Shown piece after piece: positions 34,316 through 43,762 of a stretch of DNA of 64,000 nt; position 1 is the stretch's first letter; every line of letters begins with the position of its first letter. The position numbers and the translations under genes were made by a program. The notes beneath the pieces are model-generated. The model was not told where the DNA came from. It saw only the letters and a list, made by a program, of their open reading frames with translations, and ran no database searches. Origin of the DNA: Myxococcota bacterium (lineage in GTDB: Bacteria > Myxococcota_A > UBA796); the NCBI GenBank assembly GCA_029251165.1, contig JAQXDW010000042.1, positions 35,100-99,099 of the forward strand, in the 5' to 3' direction.

Positions 34316-36073
34316 ATGTTCCTCATCGTCCTGCTGGGCTGTAGCGAGAAATTTGAAGCGATCTCGGACTCGGGGATCGACTGGCCTGACGACGACGGCG
34401 ACGGCTACACGGCTGACATCGACTGCGATGACGCGGATCCTGCGATCCATCCTGACGCCGTGGAATACTGCGACGGCATCAACAACGACTGCGACGCCGC
34501 AGTCGATGAGACCGACGCTGTAGACGCGACCACCTGGTACATGGACAGCGACGGTGATGGCTATGGTGCCTCGGAGGCCTGGACCCTCTCGTGCAGTCGT
34601 CCGCCGGGGTTCGTCGCCGACGGCACCGACTGTGACGATGACTTCGCCACCAGTCACCCCGGCGCAGAGGAGATCTGCAACGACTTCACCGACAACGACT
34701 GCGACGGTGATTCCTCAGACTGTGTGCTCTCTGGCACCTACAGCCTCGAGGGGGTCGCGGCGATCATCGGAGCCGCATCGGCGGATGAGTCCGGCGGCGT
34801 GCTGGCCGGCGGTGACTTCAACGGTGATGGTCAAGATGACCTGCTCATCGGCGCTCCGGCAGCCAACACCGATGACTCGGATGCTGGCATTGTGTTTGTC
34901 GTCTACGGCCCGATGTCTGCCGGCAGCCTCTCGGATGCAGACGCCACGCTGACGGGAGACAGCCGCTCTGACAGCGCTGGATTTGCCCTGTCGAGTCCTG
35001 GAGACATCGACGGCGACGGAATCGATGACCTGCTCATCGCCGCACCAGGAGACGACGCTGCCCGCATCGACGCTGGCTCGGTCTATCTCCTCCTCGGTCC
35101 CGCCACTGGCAGCGCGCTGCTCTCGGAGGCTGCCGATGCGGTCCTCTACGGCGAGGGTACCTACGATCGGGCCGGAGAGTCCGTCGCCGGGCTTGGAGAT
35201 GTCACCGGAGACGGTGCGCCGGACCTCATCATCGCGGCCACTCGATATGGCGACAACGACTACACCTACCAGGGCGCGGTCTATGTGGTCTCCGCAGCAG
35301 ACGCGCTCAGCGCTGGAGAGACAGATCTGTCGACGGCGCCGGCACGCATCCTCGGGAACAGCCGCTATGATCGGGCCGGCAGCGCGCTGTCTGGCGGCGA
35401 CATGGACGGTGATGGGGTCTCCGACCTGCTGGTCGGAGCCTACTCTGCGCCGGAGAACGACGGCCTCGGTCAGGTCGCGGTGTTCCTCGGTCCGGTCAGC
35501 GGTGCGCTGTCGGTCGCCGACGCCGACACCCTCCTCACCGGGCTGGATGATGACGACTACGCCGGGTATGCCCTGAGTGTCGGTGATCTCGACGCCGATG
35601 GATATGCCGACCTCTGCATCGGGGCGCCGTTTGCCGACGGCGACGAGGAGGCGTCTGGGGTGGCCTATGTGATCCGTGGTGCGCCTGGAGCCGCGACCCT
35701 CTCTGCAGCCCATGCCACCCTGACGGGGGGCCACGAGGACGACGAAGCCGGCACCGCAGTCTCCTGCGACGGCGACCTCAACGGCGACGGACACATGGAC
35801 ATCTTCGTCGGTGCTCCCGATGAGACCGCTGCCGGCAACGAGTCTGGGACCAGCTACCTCCTGTATGGCCCGGTCACCGGCAGCATCAGCCTCACCACAG
35901 CAGATGTCATCCTCACCGGGGCGGAGAGCCGACAGCGCTCCGGTACCGCGCTGACGGCCAGCGTCGATGCCAACGGCGACGGCTTCTCTGATGCCATCGT
36001 CGGCGCACCGGAGGACAACGCCGGCGGCACCGACGCGGGTGCGATCTACCTTGTGTTCGGCGTCGGGCTGTAG
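34316..36073 (+). CDS. Lipoprotein with MopE-like Asp-rich repeats and seven FG-GAP repeats
   Basis: This 585-residue surface-type lipoprotein has a short signal peptide ending in a lipobox (MFLIVLLGC). Two Asp/Cys-rich repeats of the kind seen in MopE-like metal-binding motifs follow (DGDGYTADIDCDDADP, then EYCDGINNDCD, and a second copy). Seven FG-GAP/integrin-type calcium-binding repeats come next (for example GDFNGDGQDDLLIGAP), which would close a seven-bladed beta-propeller. Such proteins bind calcium and mediate adhesion or matrix contacts; this particular role is inferred. The ATG at 34316 is the first that leaves a proper signal peptide. The architecture is common in Myxococcota and rare in enteric bacteria. 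Confidence 0.83.
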   Translation: MFLIVLLGCSEKFEAISDSGIDWPDDDGDGYTADIDCDDADPAIHPDAVEYCDGINNDCDAAVDETDAVDATTWYMDSDGDGYGASEAWTLSCSRPPGFVADGTDCDDDFATSHPGAEEICNDFTDNDCDGDSSDCVLSGTYSLEGVAAIIGAASADESGGVLAGGDFNGDGQDDLLIGAPAANTDDSDAGIVFVVYGPMSAGSLSDADATLTGDSRSDSAGFALSSPGDIDGDGIDDLLIAAPGDDAARIDAGSVYLLLGPATGSALLSEAADAVLYGEGTYDRAGESVAGLGDVTGDGAPDLIIAATRYGDNDYTYQGAVYVVSAADALSAGETDLSTAPARILGNSRYDRAGSALSGGDMDGDGVSDLLVGAYSAPENDGLGQVAVFLGPVSGALSVADADTLLTGLDDDDYAGYALSVGDLDADGYADLCIGAPFADGDEEASGVAYVIRGAPGAATLSAAHATLTGGHEDDEAGTAVSCDGDLNGDGHMDIFVGAPDETAAGNESGTSYLLYGPVTGSISLTTADVILTGAESRQRSGTALTASVDANGDGFSDAIVGAPEDNAGGTDAGAIYLVFGVGL

Positions 36074-36095
36074 CCGGGCTGGTTACATGCCAGTC

Positions 36096-37166
36096 ATGAA
36101 GATCCTCATGGCTGCCCGACGCTATCCCCCCGACGTCTACTCCGGCACTGAGACGGTCTTCCGTAACCTCTACGAGCGCGCGCGTGAGCGTCACGAGGTG
36201 CGGCTGGTCGTTGGCTGGAAGCAGAAGCGCAGCATGGTCCCTGCGGAGGCGGTCGCGGTGCGGCTGAAGGGTCGGAAGAAGGTCAGCGCCTGGATGGCGA
36301 TGTCCAAGGCGATCTTCACTGAGGTCCAGCGGTTCAAGCCTGATGTGGTGCTCTCAAACAGCATCGAGGTGCCTCCGACGGGGGCCCCGAGCGCCTGCAT
36401 CGTGCACGACCTGAACTTCGGGCACGCCAACTCCGGGCTCAGCTCCACGCTCAAGGCTGGGTTCTACTCGGTGCGTGCGCGGACCCTCGATGCGGTCATC
36501 ACCGTCAGCAGCGCCTCTGCGCGCGCGCTGGCTGCTGCCAATGTCGACGAGGGGCGGATCAAGGTGGTCCACAACGGCGTGGACACAGACTACTTCGTCC
36601 CCCAAGCCGAGCTGGACACCGCCGACGACGGCATCATTCGCTTCGCTTACCCCTCTCGCATCCTTCCCGGAAAGGGGCAGCACCACGCCATCGATGCCAT
36701 CGCCCGGCTGCCCCGTCGCTACAAGGAGCGGGTCCACCTGACCATCGTCGGCTCGGTTGCGGATCAGGTCTACCTTGACCAGCTCAAGGTCCAGGCATTC
36801 AACCAGCCCGTGTCGTTTGCCCACAACGTGCCGGAGATGGCGCCGTACTACCAAAATGCCGACGTCATCCTCTATCCGACGGTGATGGAGGAGGGCTTTG
36901 GGTTCACGGCGGTCGAGGGGCTCTCCTGCGGCAAGCCGGTGATCTGGTTTGACCAGCCGGCCATCCGAGAGGCGACCGGCGGCCACGGCGTTCCGGTTCC
37001 CCGAGAAGATGTTGCGGCGATGCGCTCCGCGATGATCGCGCTGATCGATGATCCCGCGCGGCGTGCAGAGATGGGCCGAGCGGGGCGCCGCTATGCGGAG
37101 GGCAACCTCAGCTGGGTGCGGGTGTGGGAGCAGTACGAGAACATCCTCTCCTCCATCGCCCGCTGA
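36096..37166 (+). CDS. Family 4 glycosyltransferase
   Basis: This 356-residue GT-B-fold glycosyltransferase begins MKILMAARRYPPDVYSGTE, a normal GT4 start that includes the acceptor-side Gly loop. The nucleotide-sugar site has the expected E-x7-E motif (EEGFGFTAVEGLSCGKPVI), and SRILPGKGQHHAIDAI marks the start of the second Rossmann domain. The sugar donor and acceptor are not readable. An ATG nine bases earlier is an alternative start. The gene lies just after the FG-GAP lipoprotein and before the DUF362 gene, a few kilobases from the main polysaccharide cluster, to which it may contribute. Confidence 0.85.
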   Translation: MKILMAARRYPPDVYSGTETVFRNLYERARERHEVRLVVGWKQKRSMVPAEAVAVRLKGRKKVSAWMAMSKAIFTEVQRFKPDVVLSNSIEVPPTGAPSACIVHDLNFGHANSGLSSTLKAGFYSVRARTLDAVITVSSASARALAAANVDEGRIKVVHNGVDTDYFVPQAELDTADDGIIRFAYPSRILPGKGQHHAIDAIARLPRRYKERVHLTIVGSVADQVYLDQLKVQAFNQPVSFAHNVPEMAPYYQNADVILYPTVMEEGFGFTAVEGLSCGKPVIWFDQPAIREATGGHGVPVPREDVAAMRSAMIALIDDPARRAEMGRAGRRYAEGNLSWVRVWEQYENILSSIAR

Positions 37167-37212
37167 CACGGCGCGCTCGTCGCCTGGGATGGATTGACGA
37201 TAGAGTGAGCGC

Positions 37213-38445
37213 ATGAAGCACTACCGTTTTGAGCGCGGAAGCGTCTCGATGGTGTCCGCCTGGACCCGCGACGAGATCCACGAGGGCGTCGCCGCGCTGC
37301 TCGATGCCTACATTGAGCGCCTCCCGACAGACAAGGACGCCCGCATCGTCCTCAAGCCCAACCTCAACAACGATCTCGTCGCGCTGACCGGAAACTCGGT
37401 CGACCTCCGCGTCCTCGCTGCGACCCTGGAGTGGCTCCAGGCTGCTGGGTACACCGATCTCACGATCGCCGATGGCTCCAACGTCGGCATCGAGCGTCGG
37501 GGCATCGACACCTTCGCCCGCCTGCGGGTCGACAAGATGGCGGAGCGCTACGGCACAGGGCTGGTCAACCTCAACCGGGATGACGGCTACCAGGTGGTGC
37601 TCACGGCTGGTGCACATCCTCAGATCGCCCGCACCGTCATCGACTGCGACTTCCTCATCTCGATCCCAAAGGTCAAGACCCACTGCGAGGCCACCTTCTC
37701 CTGTGCGATGAAGAACTGGGTCGGCATCGCACGGGGGCAGGACAAGCGGCACATGCACATGGATCTTGGCCGCAACATCTTTGCGATCAATGAGGTCATC
37801 CGACCAGACCTCATCCTCGTCGATGGCCTCATCGGCATGGAGGGCAACGGCCCTGGAGACGGAGAGCCTTACCGGCTGGGCCGCCTGATGATGTCTGACA
37901 GCGCGTTCGTCAATGACGTCGTCATTGCCCGAATGATTGGCCTGAAGGTCGCGGAGATCCCGTACCTGGTGTACGCACTGGAGGCCGGCGACATTGACCA
38001 GGACCTCATCGACGCGGTGAATTCCACCGTCGAGATCATCCGCCCGGTGAAGAAAGCTCCGCCGCGCAGCAAGCTTGCAGAGCTGTCCGACTCCCGCAAG
38101 CTGCTCTGGCTGAAGAAGGCGGTCCGTCCGCTGACCAGCCAGGAGAGCGTGCTCAAGGTCGCCTACAAGCTCAACATCGTCCAGGATGTCTACTCCTATG
38201 AGGAAGACGGGGTCGAGGGGGTGCGGCGTGGTCGGGAGGACTGTGGCCCCTGCACGACGTGCGCGGACTTCTGCCCCACCGGACTCTCTGTCGAGGAGAT
38301 CGGGGTGAAGACCGATCCAGAGAGCTGCATCAGCTGCATGTACTGCTGGTGGGTCTGTCCAGATGATGCGATCCAGATCGCTGGAAACCCAGGCTATATG
38401 GAGCGGCAGATCGAGCGATACAAGAAGGACATCGAGGGGCTGTAG
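37213..38445 (+). CDS. DUF362 protein with two 4Fe-4S clusters
   Basis: This 410-residue protein combines a DUF362 domain (typical patches IVLKPNLNNDL, SIPKVKTHCEATFSCAMKN and VDGLIGMEGNGPGDGE) with a C-terminal ferredoxin-type region. The latter has two cluster-binding motifs, CGPCTTCADFCPTG and CISCMYCWWVCP. DUF362 proteins are widespread and mostly uncharacterised redox proteins. No signal peptide is seen, so it is probably cytoplasmic. It follows the GT4 gene by 46 bases on the same strand and may share its transcript, suggesting a link to envelope glycan or lipid synthesis, though this is inference from position only. Confidence 0.85.
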   Translation: MKHYRFERGSVSMVSAWTRDEIHEGVAALLDAYIERLPTDKDARIVLKPNLNNDLVALTGNSVDLRVLAATLEWLQAAGYTDLTIADGSNVGIERRGIDTFARLRVDKMAERYGTGLVNLNRDDGYQVVLTAGAHPQIARTVIDCDFLISIPKVKTHCEATFSCAMKNWVGIARGQDKRHMHMDLGRNIFAINEVIRPDLILVDGLIGMEGNGPGDGEPYRLGRLMMSDSAFVNDVVIARMIGLKVAEIPYLVYALEAGDIDQDLIDAVNSTVEIIRPVKKAPPRSKLAELSDSRKLLWLKKAVRPLTSQESVLKVAYKLNIVQDVYSYEEDGVEGVRRGREDCGPCTTCADFCPTGLSVEEIGVKTDPESCISCMYCWWVCPDDAIQIAGNPGYMERQIERYKKDIEGL

Positions 38446-38505
38446 CGACCTCCGGGGAACCGATTCCCGGTGTCGGTGACCAACCCCTCAGCCCCCGGAT
38501 CAATC

Positions 38506-40467
38506 ATGCTGTCTGCTGCCCTGCTTGCCCTGTCTGCCTTCGCCGCGGACCCCTGGAGCCGCCCCGAGCACCTCCGCGCGGTCACGCCCCCACCAACCCT
38601 CTGGTCAGACCTCTCCGCAGCGCGCCTTCCGATCCGACTCTGGTGGGACGGTGCTGGCGCAGTGGAGGTTCAGGCGCTGCGTCGGGGCCGGTGGCGTTCG
38701 CTGTCTGAGGATGCCCTCCCTGGCTGGGTGAGCCGGCCGCTGCCCGTAGGGACTCCGCTTCGGGTGCGACGAGAGGGGGGGCGGTGGAGCGCGCCGGTCA
38801 CGGCCCCGGCCTGGGTCAGCCCGGCAGAGCTGGCGATCTTGGCGAGTCCGGGCGGCACCGTCCTGGCGGGCGACGTCGGGCAGGTGGTCTCTGACGGCCA
38901 CCAGGCCATCGCCAGCACCCTCGGCGGCGGCGTGATCCTCGCTCAGCCCGGCAAGGCTGGGGTGACCAGCCTGACCCGCTGGGATGGCCTGCCCGATGAT
39001 CGGGTCATCGCCTTGGATGAGCGGGACGGTCAGCTCCTCGTCGGGACGGCACAGGGCGCCGCCCTCTTCCAGGATGAGGTGGTCGTCGAGGTCTGGGACG
39101 ATGTGCTCCCGGATCCATATGTTCAGGCGGTCCTCATCGACGACGACGCAGGGCTGTGGGTTGGGACCTACCAGGGCCTCGCCCTGCACCGCACGGGGCA
39201 GCTCGACACCGTGCTTGCGCCGTGGTCGGTGTTCAGCCTCTCGGCGGACAATGATGGCGGGGTGTGGGTTGGCTATGAGGGGCTGCGCAGGCTGGACTCC
39301 TCCGGCTCACCGGTACAGCCGGAGCTGCCTGCGATCAAGGTCTTCGGCAGCGTCGTGTCGGGCGAGGATGTCTGGGTTGCGAGCGAGGATCAGGGCGTGA
39401 AGCTGCTGTCGGACGGTCAGCTCGTCGCGGTCCCCGAGTATCCGACCTCCGAGACCTACAGCCTCACCCTGAGCCCCTATGGTCCGTGGGCGGCAGCAGG
39501 TCGGCAGGGCCTCGCGGGGCCGAATGGACTGCGCATCACCCGTCTTGATGGCCTGCCGTCCTCGACAGCCTGGGCGGTCGCCAGCCAGGGTACAGGCCTG
39601 TGGGTCGGGACAAATGCGGGGCTCTCCTGGGTGCAGCTCGACGAAGACGGATCCGCGCGCGAGATCCGAAGTCCTCGCCTCTCTCGATGGCCGGCGGATC
39701 GGTCTGCCAGCGCGCTGCTGCTTCGCGAAGGCGGCGCATTCGTCGCTGGCGACTATGGAGTCTGGAGCATCGGGATGCCCCACGATGATGCCGCCGACCT
39801 CATCGTCGCTGCCGATCCGCCGGTGCTGTCGTTGCTCGCTGTGGAGGACGACGTCTGGGCCATCGGTCGCTCCGCCGTTCGCCTCAACGCCGACGGCGAT
39901 CTGCACCGAGTCGGGCTCCGCAAGCGGCCAGATGCCGCAGCAGCCTGGGCGGGCACGGTGTGGATCGGGGACGAGCGCGGGCTGTTCCGCTACGAGGCGC
40001 AGCGTGATGACTTCGTGCAGATGGCAGAGCTGCCTGATGTCAGCGTCCTCGCCTCCGATGAGCACGCGCTGTGGGCGGTCGGAAAGGGCGGGGTGGTCTT
40101 TCGGGTGGTCTTCGGTGCGGTGCGCCCCTACGCCCAGACCCAGCATGCACTGGCGCTCTCCTCCGACGGCGAGCAGGTCTGCGTCGGCACCCTCAACGGC
40201 CTGGAGCGTCTCCAGGTCTCGGATGGTGCGGTGACGGATCTGCTGGAGGGGCGCGACGAAGGCGTCGCGATCCCGGCGGTCGCCCACGACGGGCGCGGTG
40301 GCTGCTGGTTCGCTGCGGAGGACGGCACGGTCGGCCGCATCCGGTCGGATGGGTCCATCGCCTCCAGCCAGCTTCCCGATGACGCCTGGCCGACCGCGAT
40401 GGTGATCGACGGCGCGGATGCCGTCTGGGTGCTGACGGAGCGTGGCTCGTGGCGGGTGCGGCTCTAA
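38506..40467 (+). CDS. Exported beta-propeller protein (Reg_prop-like repeats)
   Basis: This 653-residue protein has a signal peptide (MLSAALLALSAFAAD). The rest is beta-propeller, built from repeated segments of the form D-D-x-G-LWVGT-x-x-GL (for example DDAGLWVGTYQGLALHR, GGVWVGYEGLRRLD, GLWVGTNAGLSWV). These resemble the two-component regulator propeller repeats found in periplasmic sensor domains, but no kinase or DNA-binding domain is attached. It could be a ligand-sensing or scaffold protein outside the cytoplasm. The exact start is uncertain; the ATG at 38506 gives the best signal peptide, while GTG codons up to 36 bases earlier are in frame. Confidence 0.75.
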   Translation: MLSAALLALSAFAADPWSRPEHLRAVTPPPTLWSDLSAARLPIRLWWDGAGAVEVQALRRGRWRSLSEDALPGWVSRPLPVGTPLRVRREGGRWSAPVTAPAWVSPAELAILASPGGTVLAGDVGQVVSDGHQAIASTLGGGVILAQPGKAGVTSLTRWDGLPDDRVIALDERDGQLLVGTAQGAALFQDEVVVEVWDDVLPDPYVQAVLIDDDAGLWVGTYQGLALHRTGQLDTVLAPWSVFSLSADNDGGVWVGYEGLRRLDSSGSPVQPELPAIKVFGSVVSGEDVWVASEDQGVKLLSDGQLVAVPEYPTSETYSLTLSPYGPWAAAGRQGLAGPNGLRITRLDGLPSSTAWAVASQGTGLWVGTNAGLSWVQLDEDGSAREIRSPRLSRWPADRSASALLLREGGAFVAGDYGVWSIGMPHDDAADLIVAADPPVLSLLAVEDDVWAIGRSAVRLNADGDLHRVGLRKRPDAAAAWAGTVWIGDERGLFRYEAQRDDFVQMAELPDVSVLASDEHALWAVGKGGVVFRVVFGAVRPYAQTQHALALSSDGEQVCVGTLNGLERLQVSDGAVTDLLEGRDEGVAIPAVAHDGRGGCWFAAEDGTVGRIRSDGSIASSQLPDDAWPTAMVIDGADAVWVLTERGSWRVRL

Positions 40468-40485
40468 TCCTGAGCCTCCACGCGA

Positions 40486-41229
40486 CTATTGTCCTCTTAG
40501 TCGTGCACGACCGATGCGGGCGAGGAAGGCCGTGTTGCCGATGAGGTACCGCTGCCAGAGGCGGCGGGGATCCGCGATGAGGCGAGAGAGCCACTCGTGG
40601 TTGTCGACCAGCCACGCAGGCCCGGGGCGCTCGACGGTGCCGGAGATGAAGTCGGCGGTCGCACCCAGGCACCACACCACCGGCGCGTCCAGCTCCCCTC
40701 GAACCTGCGCGACCCACTGCTCCTGAAGCGGAGTGCCCATCCCGACCAGCACGATGTGGGGCTCGAAGTCATTGATCCGATCGATGACGCTGTCGTTTTC
40801 GGCACCGGACTTCGCGTGGTAGCCGTGGTCTGTGGCGATCTGGAGCGCGGGGTGCTTCTCTCGGAGCGTCTCGGCTGCAGCCTCGGTGATTCCCTCCGCG
40901 CCGCCGAGCCAGTAGAGCCGCCAGCCCTTTGCGGCGGCGACCTCGGCGAGCGACCAGATCCAGTCCGCGCCGGTCATGCGCTCCGGGATCTCGCGGCCCA
41001 GCAGCCTCGCACCGAGCACCACTCCGTTGCCGTCGCAGTAGCAGACGTCAACCTCGGCGAGGAAGTCTCGGAGGGCGACGTCTCGAGCGGCGGTGTTGAT
41101 GACGTGTACGTTGGCATACGCCACGGTGTGTGGGAGGCCGTCTTGGATAAAGTCGCCCACGAGGGCAAGCAGCTCAGACCAGGTCAGCGGGTGAACGCCG
41201 ACGCCGAGGACATCAACCGGAGTCTTCAT
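40486..41229 (-). CDS. WecG/TagA/CpsF-family glycosyltransferase
   Basis: This 247-residue GT26-family enzyme is of the type that adds the second sugar (such as N-acetylmannosaminuronic acid or ManNAc) to an undecaprenyl-linked primer in the membrane. Family motifs are YANVHVINTA near residue 38, DGNGVVLGARLLG, ERMTGADWI, YWLGGAEG and VGMGTPLQEQW. Length is normal. It lies close to the polysaccharide operon and would act after the WbaP-type initiating transferase at 47606-49054. It follows the radical SAM gene by 22 bases on the same strand and converges with the beta-propeller gene. Confidence 0.9.
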   Translation of the reverse strand: MKTPVDVLGVGVHPLTWSELLALVGDFIQDGLPHTVAYANVHVINTAARDVALRDFLAEVDVCYCDGNGVVLGARLLGREIPERMTGADWIWSLAEVAAAKGWRLYWLGGAEGITEAAAETLREKHPALQIATDHGYHAKSGAENDSVIDRINDFEPHIVLVGMGTPLQEQWVAQVRGELDAPVVWCLGATADFISGTVERPGPAWLVDNHEWLSRLIADPRRLWQRYLIGNTAFLARIGRARLRGQ

Positions 41230-41251
41230 GACTGCAGGCCTATCCTGCGGC

Positions 41252-42766
41252 TCACAGGGGAGTCACCCGACCCGGCGGGATGTTGGCCTCGCGAAGCTCG
41301 TCTCCCTCCGCGAGGAAGCCGAGCAGGCGGCCCGCGCTGCGGAGCTTGTGGGTGAAGTCGTCGACGCTGCGTACGCTCTTGGCGTGCTTCCAGATCCCCG
41401 AGGGGGAGAGGTACTGGCCGGCATAGGCCAGCTTAAGCGCCAACTTCAGCTCTCGATGTGAGAGGTTGGGGAGGTCGATGATGACCTCTCGGGCATTGTC
41501 GGCTGGACGGAAGTCACCCTCGACAAACCAGCCGTTGGTGATCGCGTCGTCGTAGAGCTGCGTGGATGGGGAGGGCAGGGCGACGGAGAAGTGAACGAAC
41601 TTCGTGCCCAGCGTGCGGCTGACCCGCCAGGAGTTGATCAAGGTCTTCCAGGTCTCGTTGGGGCTGCCGCCGATCAGCACGCTGACCTCGGGCTCCACGC
41701 CATTGTCACGACATGTGGTCACCGCCTTGACCACATCGCGGACCTTGAGATCCTTGACCATGTCGTCCAGGAGTCCGTCGTCGAAGCTCTCGCTGCCCAT
41801 GTAGACCATCTTGCAGCCAGCCCGCGCCATCGCCTGGATCTGCTCTGGATCGTGCAGCATGTTGGCCCGCGCCAGGCAGATCCAGTGCAGCCCGAGGTCT
41901 TCAATTCCGTTGCAGATCTTCTGGGTGCGCTTGCTGCCCCAGGTGAAGATGTTGTCGGCGATCTCGACTCCCTGGATGCCGAGGGAGGCGATGTCGTGGA
42001 ACTCGGCGATGATCTGATCAGCGGTCCGCTTGCGCAGCGGTGCGCGCTCGACCGCCGGGGGCTTGAGCAGCTTGTACTCCAGATCGATGGCCTGATCTAC
42101 GGCGTTCGTGCAGCAGAAGGTACACCGGAATCCGCAGCCTCGACTGACCGCCATCACGGTGATCTGGCTGACCTCAAGGCGGTTTGCCCGGTACTGTCCC
42201 AGCAGCATGCGCCGGTCGGGCATCGGCAGCTCGGTGACGTCGAGGAGACTCCGAAAGCCGCCCCGCTTGAAGTCACCCCGATCCGTCCACCATCCCAGAC
42301 CTGGAGTTCCCTCCATCGCGCGCTCGCCCTTCCAGATGGCGTCGAGATCGCGCAGGGTGTGCTCGGGCTCTCCGAGCAGGGTGAACGCCTGCTGGCCCAG
42401 CTCGAATTCTCTGGGCTTCCAGGTCGGGGCGGTGCCCATGAACACGAACCGGGTAGCGGGCCGAAGCTGTCGGATGATCCGAGCCGCAGCCAGGTCCTCG
42501 AGCGCCGAGAGGTAGGTCGCCCAGTGGACCACCACGTCGTACTGCTCTTCGACGACAGCCTGCTTGAGCCCGTCTACGTCGATCTGCTCTGCAGGGCAGT
42601 CCATGAACCGCACCGACCATCCCAGCACCTTCGCGGCATAGGTGGCGGCCTGCAGGAAGTGGATCGCCGGCTTGTAGTCGAAGCCATAATTACAGCCATA
42701 GACACGGTCGATGGGCAGCCCTCTGGGGTTCAGGCTGCTCGGCGGGATCAGGAAGAGTGACTTCAT
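41252..42766 (-). CDS. B12-binding-domain radical SAM protein
   Basis: This 504-residue protein has an N-terminal Rossmann-like region of the B12-binding type (to about residue 150). A radical SAM domain follows with the cluster motif SRGCGFRCTFC (CxxxCxxC) near residue 210. Several later segments, such as GVEIADNIF and YMGSESFDD, fit the TIM barrel of this superfamily. Enzymes of this shape carry out methylations, methylthiolations or rearrangements on diverse substrates; this one has no assignable substrate. It is upstream of the WecG/TagA gene on the same strand, so modification of a glycan or its lipid carrier is possible. It begins 63 bases from the divergent hydrolase gene. Confidence 0.86.
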   Translation of the reverse strand: MKSLFLIPPSSLNPRGLPIDRVYGCNYGFDYKPAIHFLQAATYAAKVLGWSVRFMDCPAEQIDVDGLKQAVVEEQYDVVVHWATYLSALEDLAAARIIRQLRPATRFVFMGTAPTWKPREFELGQQAFTLLGEPEHTLRDLDAIWKGERAMEGTPGLGWWTDRGDFKRGGFRSLLDVTELPMPDRRMLLGQYRANRLEVSQITVMAVSRGCGFRCTFCCTNAVDQAIDLEYKLLKPPAVERAPLRKRTADQIIAEFHDIASLGIQGVEIADNIFTWGSKRTQKICNGIEDLGLHWICLARANMLHDPEQIQAMARAGCKMVYMGSESFDDGLLDDMVKDLKVRDVVKAVTTCRDNGVEPEVSVLIGGSPNETWKTLINSWRVSRTLGTKFVHFSVALPSPSTQLYDDAITNGWFVEGDFRPADNAREVIIDLPNLSHRELKLALKLAYAGQYLSPSGIWKHAKSVRSVDDFTHKLRSAGRLLGFLAEGDELREANIPPGRVTPL

Positions 42767-42829
42767 GGGCCAAGACTATCTGAGCGTCGCCTCAGTGTCA
42801 GGAGGTACTCTGCCTTTGACGGAGAGAGT

Positions 42830-43762
42830 ATGAAGAGGGGACTCACTGCCGCTGCGGTCATCACCGGACTTGGTCTGCTCGGGCTGTCGCGCTCACCGGC
42901 ACGCCTCATGGGACTCGCGATGGTGCTGGAGCGGGGGCGTGCGGGACTCCATGAGCATCGGATCACCGTCGATGGCCTCGACATTGCCTACACCGATGGC
43001 GGTGCGGGGCCGGTCCTCTTGATGGTCCATGGCTTCAACGCCGACAAGGATCACTGGACCCGGGCAGCCGCTGGGCTGACGGATGCCTACCGCGTCGTCG
43101 CGCTGGACCTGCCAGGCTTTGGGCAGAGCACCCGAGACGACGCCATTCGGTACGACCCGGTCAGCCAGGCTGCACGCCTCAAGGCGTTCCATGATGCCCT
43201 CGGACTGACGGCGGTTCACCTCGTCGGCAATTCGATGGGCGGTGAGATCTCAGGAATCTATGCGACCCGATATCCTGAGGATGTCACCTCGCTTGCCTTG
43301 ATCAACGCCGCCGGGGTTGCCTCTCCGACACCCTCAGCGCTCAGCGGCATGGTTGCAGAGGGCGAGAACCCGCTGATCGCCCGCAGCGCGGAGGAGTACG
43401 ACGCGCTGCTGGACTTTGTGTTCGTCGAGAAGCCCTGGGTGCCGGACGTGGTCATCGATCATCTCGCTGCGATCGCCATCGAAAACCGTGCGTTCACCAC
43501 CGGCATCTGGGCCGATCTCCGCGCGCACCCCTCGGGCCTGGAGGCGCAGCTTGCGACCATCACGGCACCGACCCTGGTGCTGTGGGGCGACACCGACCGG
43601 GTGCTGGACGTCTCGATGGCCTCGGTCTTTGACAAGGGGATTCCGGACAGTGCGGTCATCATCATGCCAGAGACCGGCCACCTCCCGATGATCGAGCGTC
43701 CGGCGGAGTTTGCGCAGCACCTCCGCGACTTCCTCGCTCAGCGTGCACAGACCTCGCGGTAG
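42830..43762 (+). CDS. Alpha/beta hydrolase
   Basis: This 310-residue alpha/beta-fold hydrolase has an N-terminal hydrophobic segment that may be a signal anchor. The oxyanion region LLMVHGFNADK, the nucleophile elbow GNSMGG, the acid strand LWGDTDRVLD and the catalytic His in ETGHLPMIE form a complete triad. The substrate is unknown; esterase, lipase or haloperoxidase-like activity would all fit. A ribosome-binding site (GGAGAGAG) lies just before the ATG. Its last 25 bases overlap the convergent glycosyltransferase gene. Confidence 0.87.
   Translation: MKRGLTAAAVITGLGLLGLSRSPARLMGLAMVLERGRAGLHEHRITVDGLDIAYTDGGAGPVLLMVHGFNADKDHWTRAAAGLTDAYRVVALDLPGFGQSTRDDAIRYDPVSQAARLKAFHDALGLTAVHLVGNSMGGEISGIYATRYPEDVTSLALINAAGVASPTPSALSGMVAEGENPLIARSAEEYDALLDFVFVEKPWVPDVVIDHLAAIAIENRAFTTGIWADLRAHPSGLEAQLATITAPTLVLWGDTDRVLDVSMASVFDKGIPDSAVIIMPETGHLPMIERPAEFAQHLRDFLAQRAQTSR

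Noticed and set aside
34715..35794. A 359-codon minus-strand frame opposite the FG-GAP lipoprotein
   Set aside because: The repeats of the real gene keep the opposite frame open; the translation is repetitive without motifs.
38446..38505. A GGGAA/TTCCC hairpin between the DUF362 and beta-propeller genes
   Set aside because: The stem is short with a bulge and there is no T tract, so neither a terminator nor an operator can be supported.
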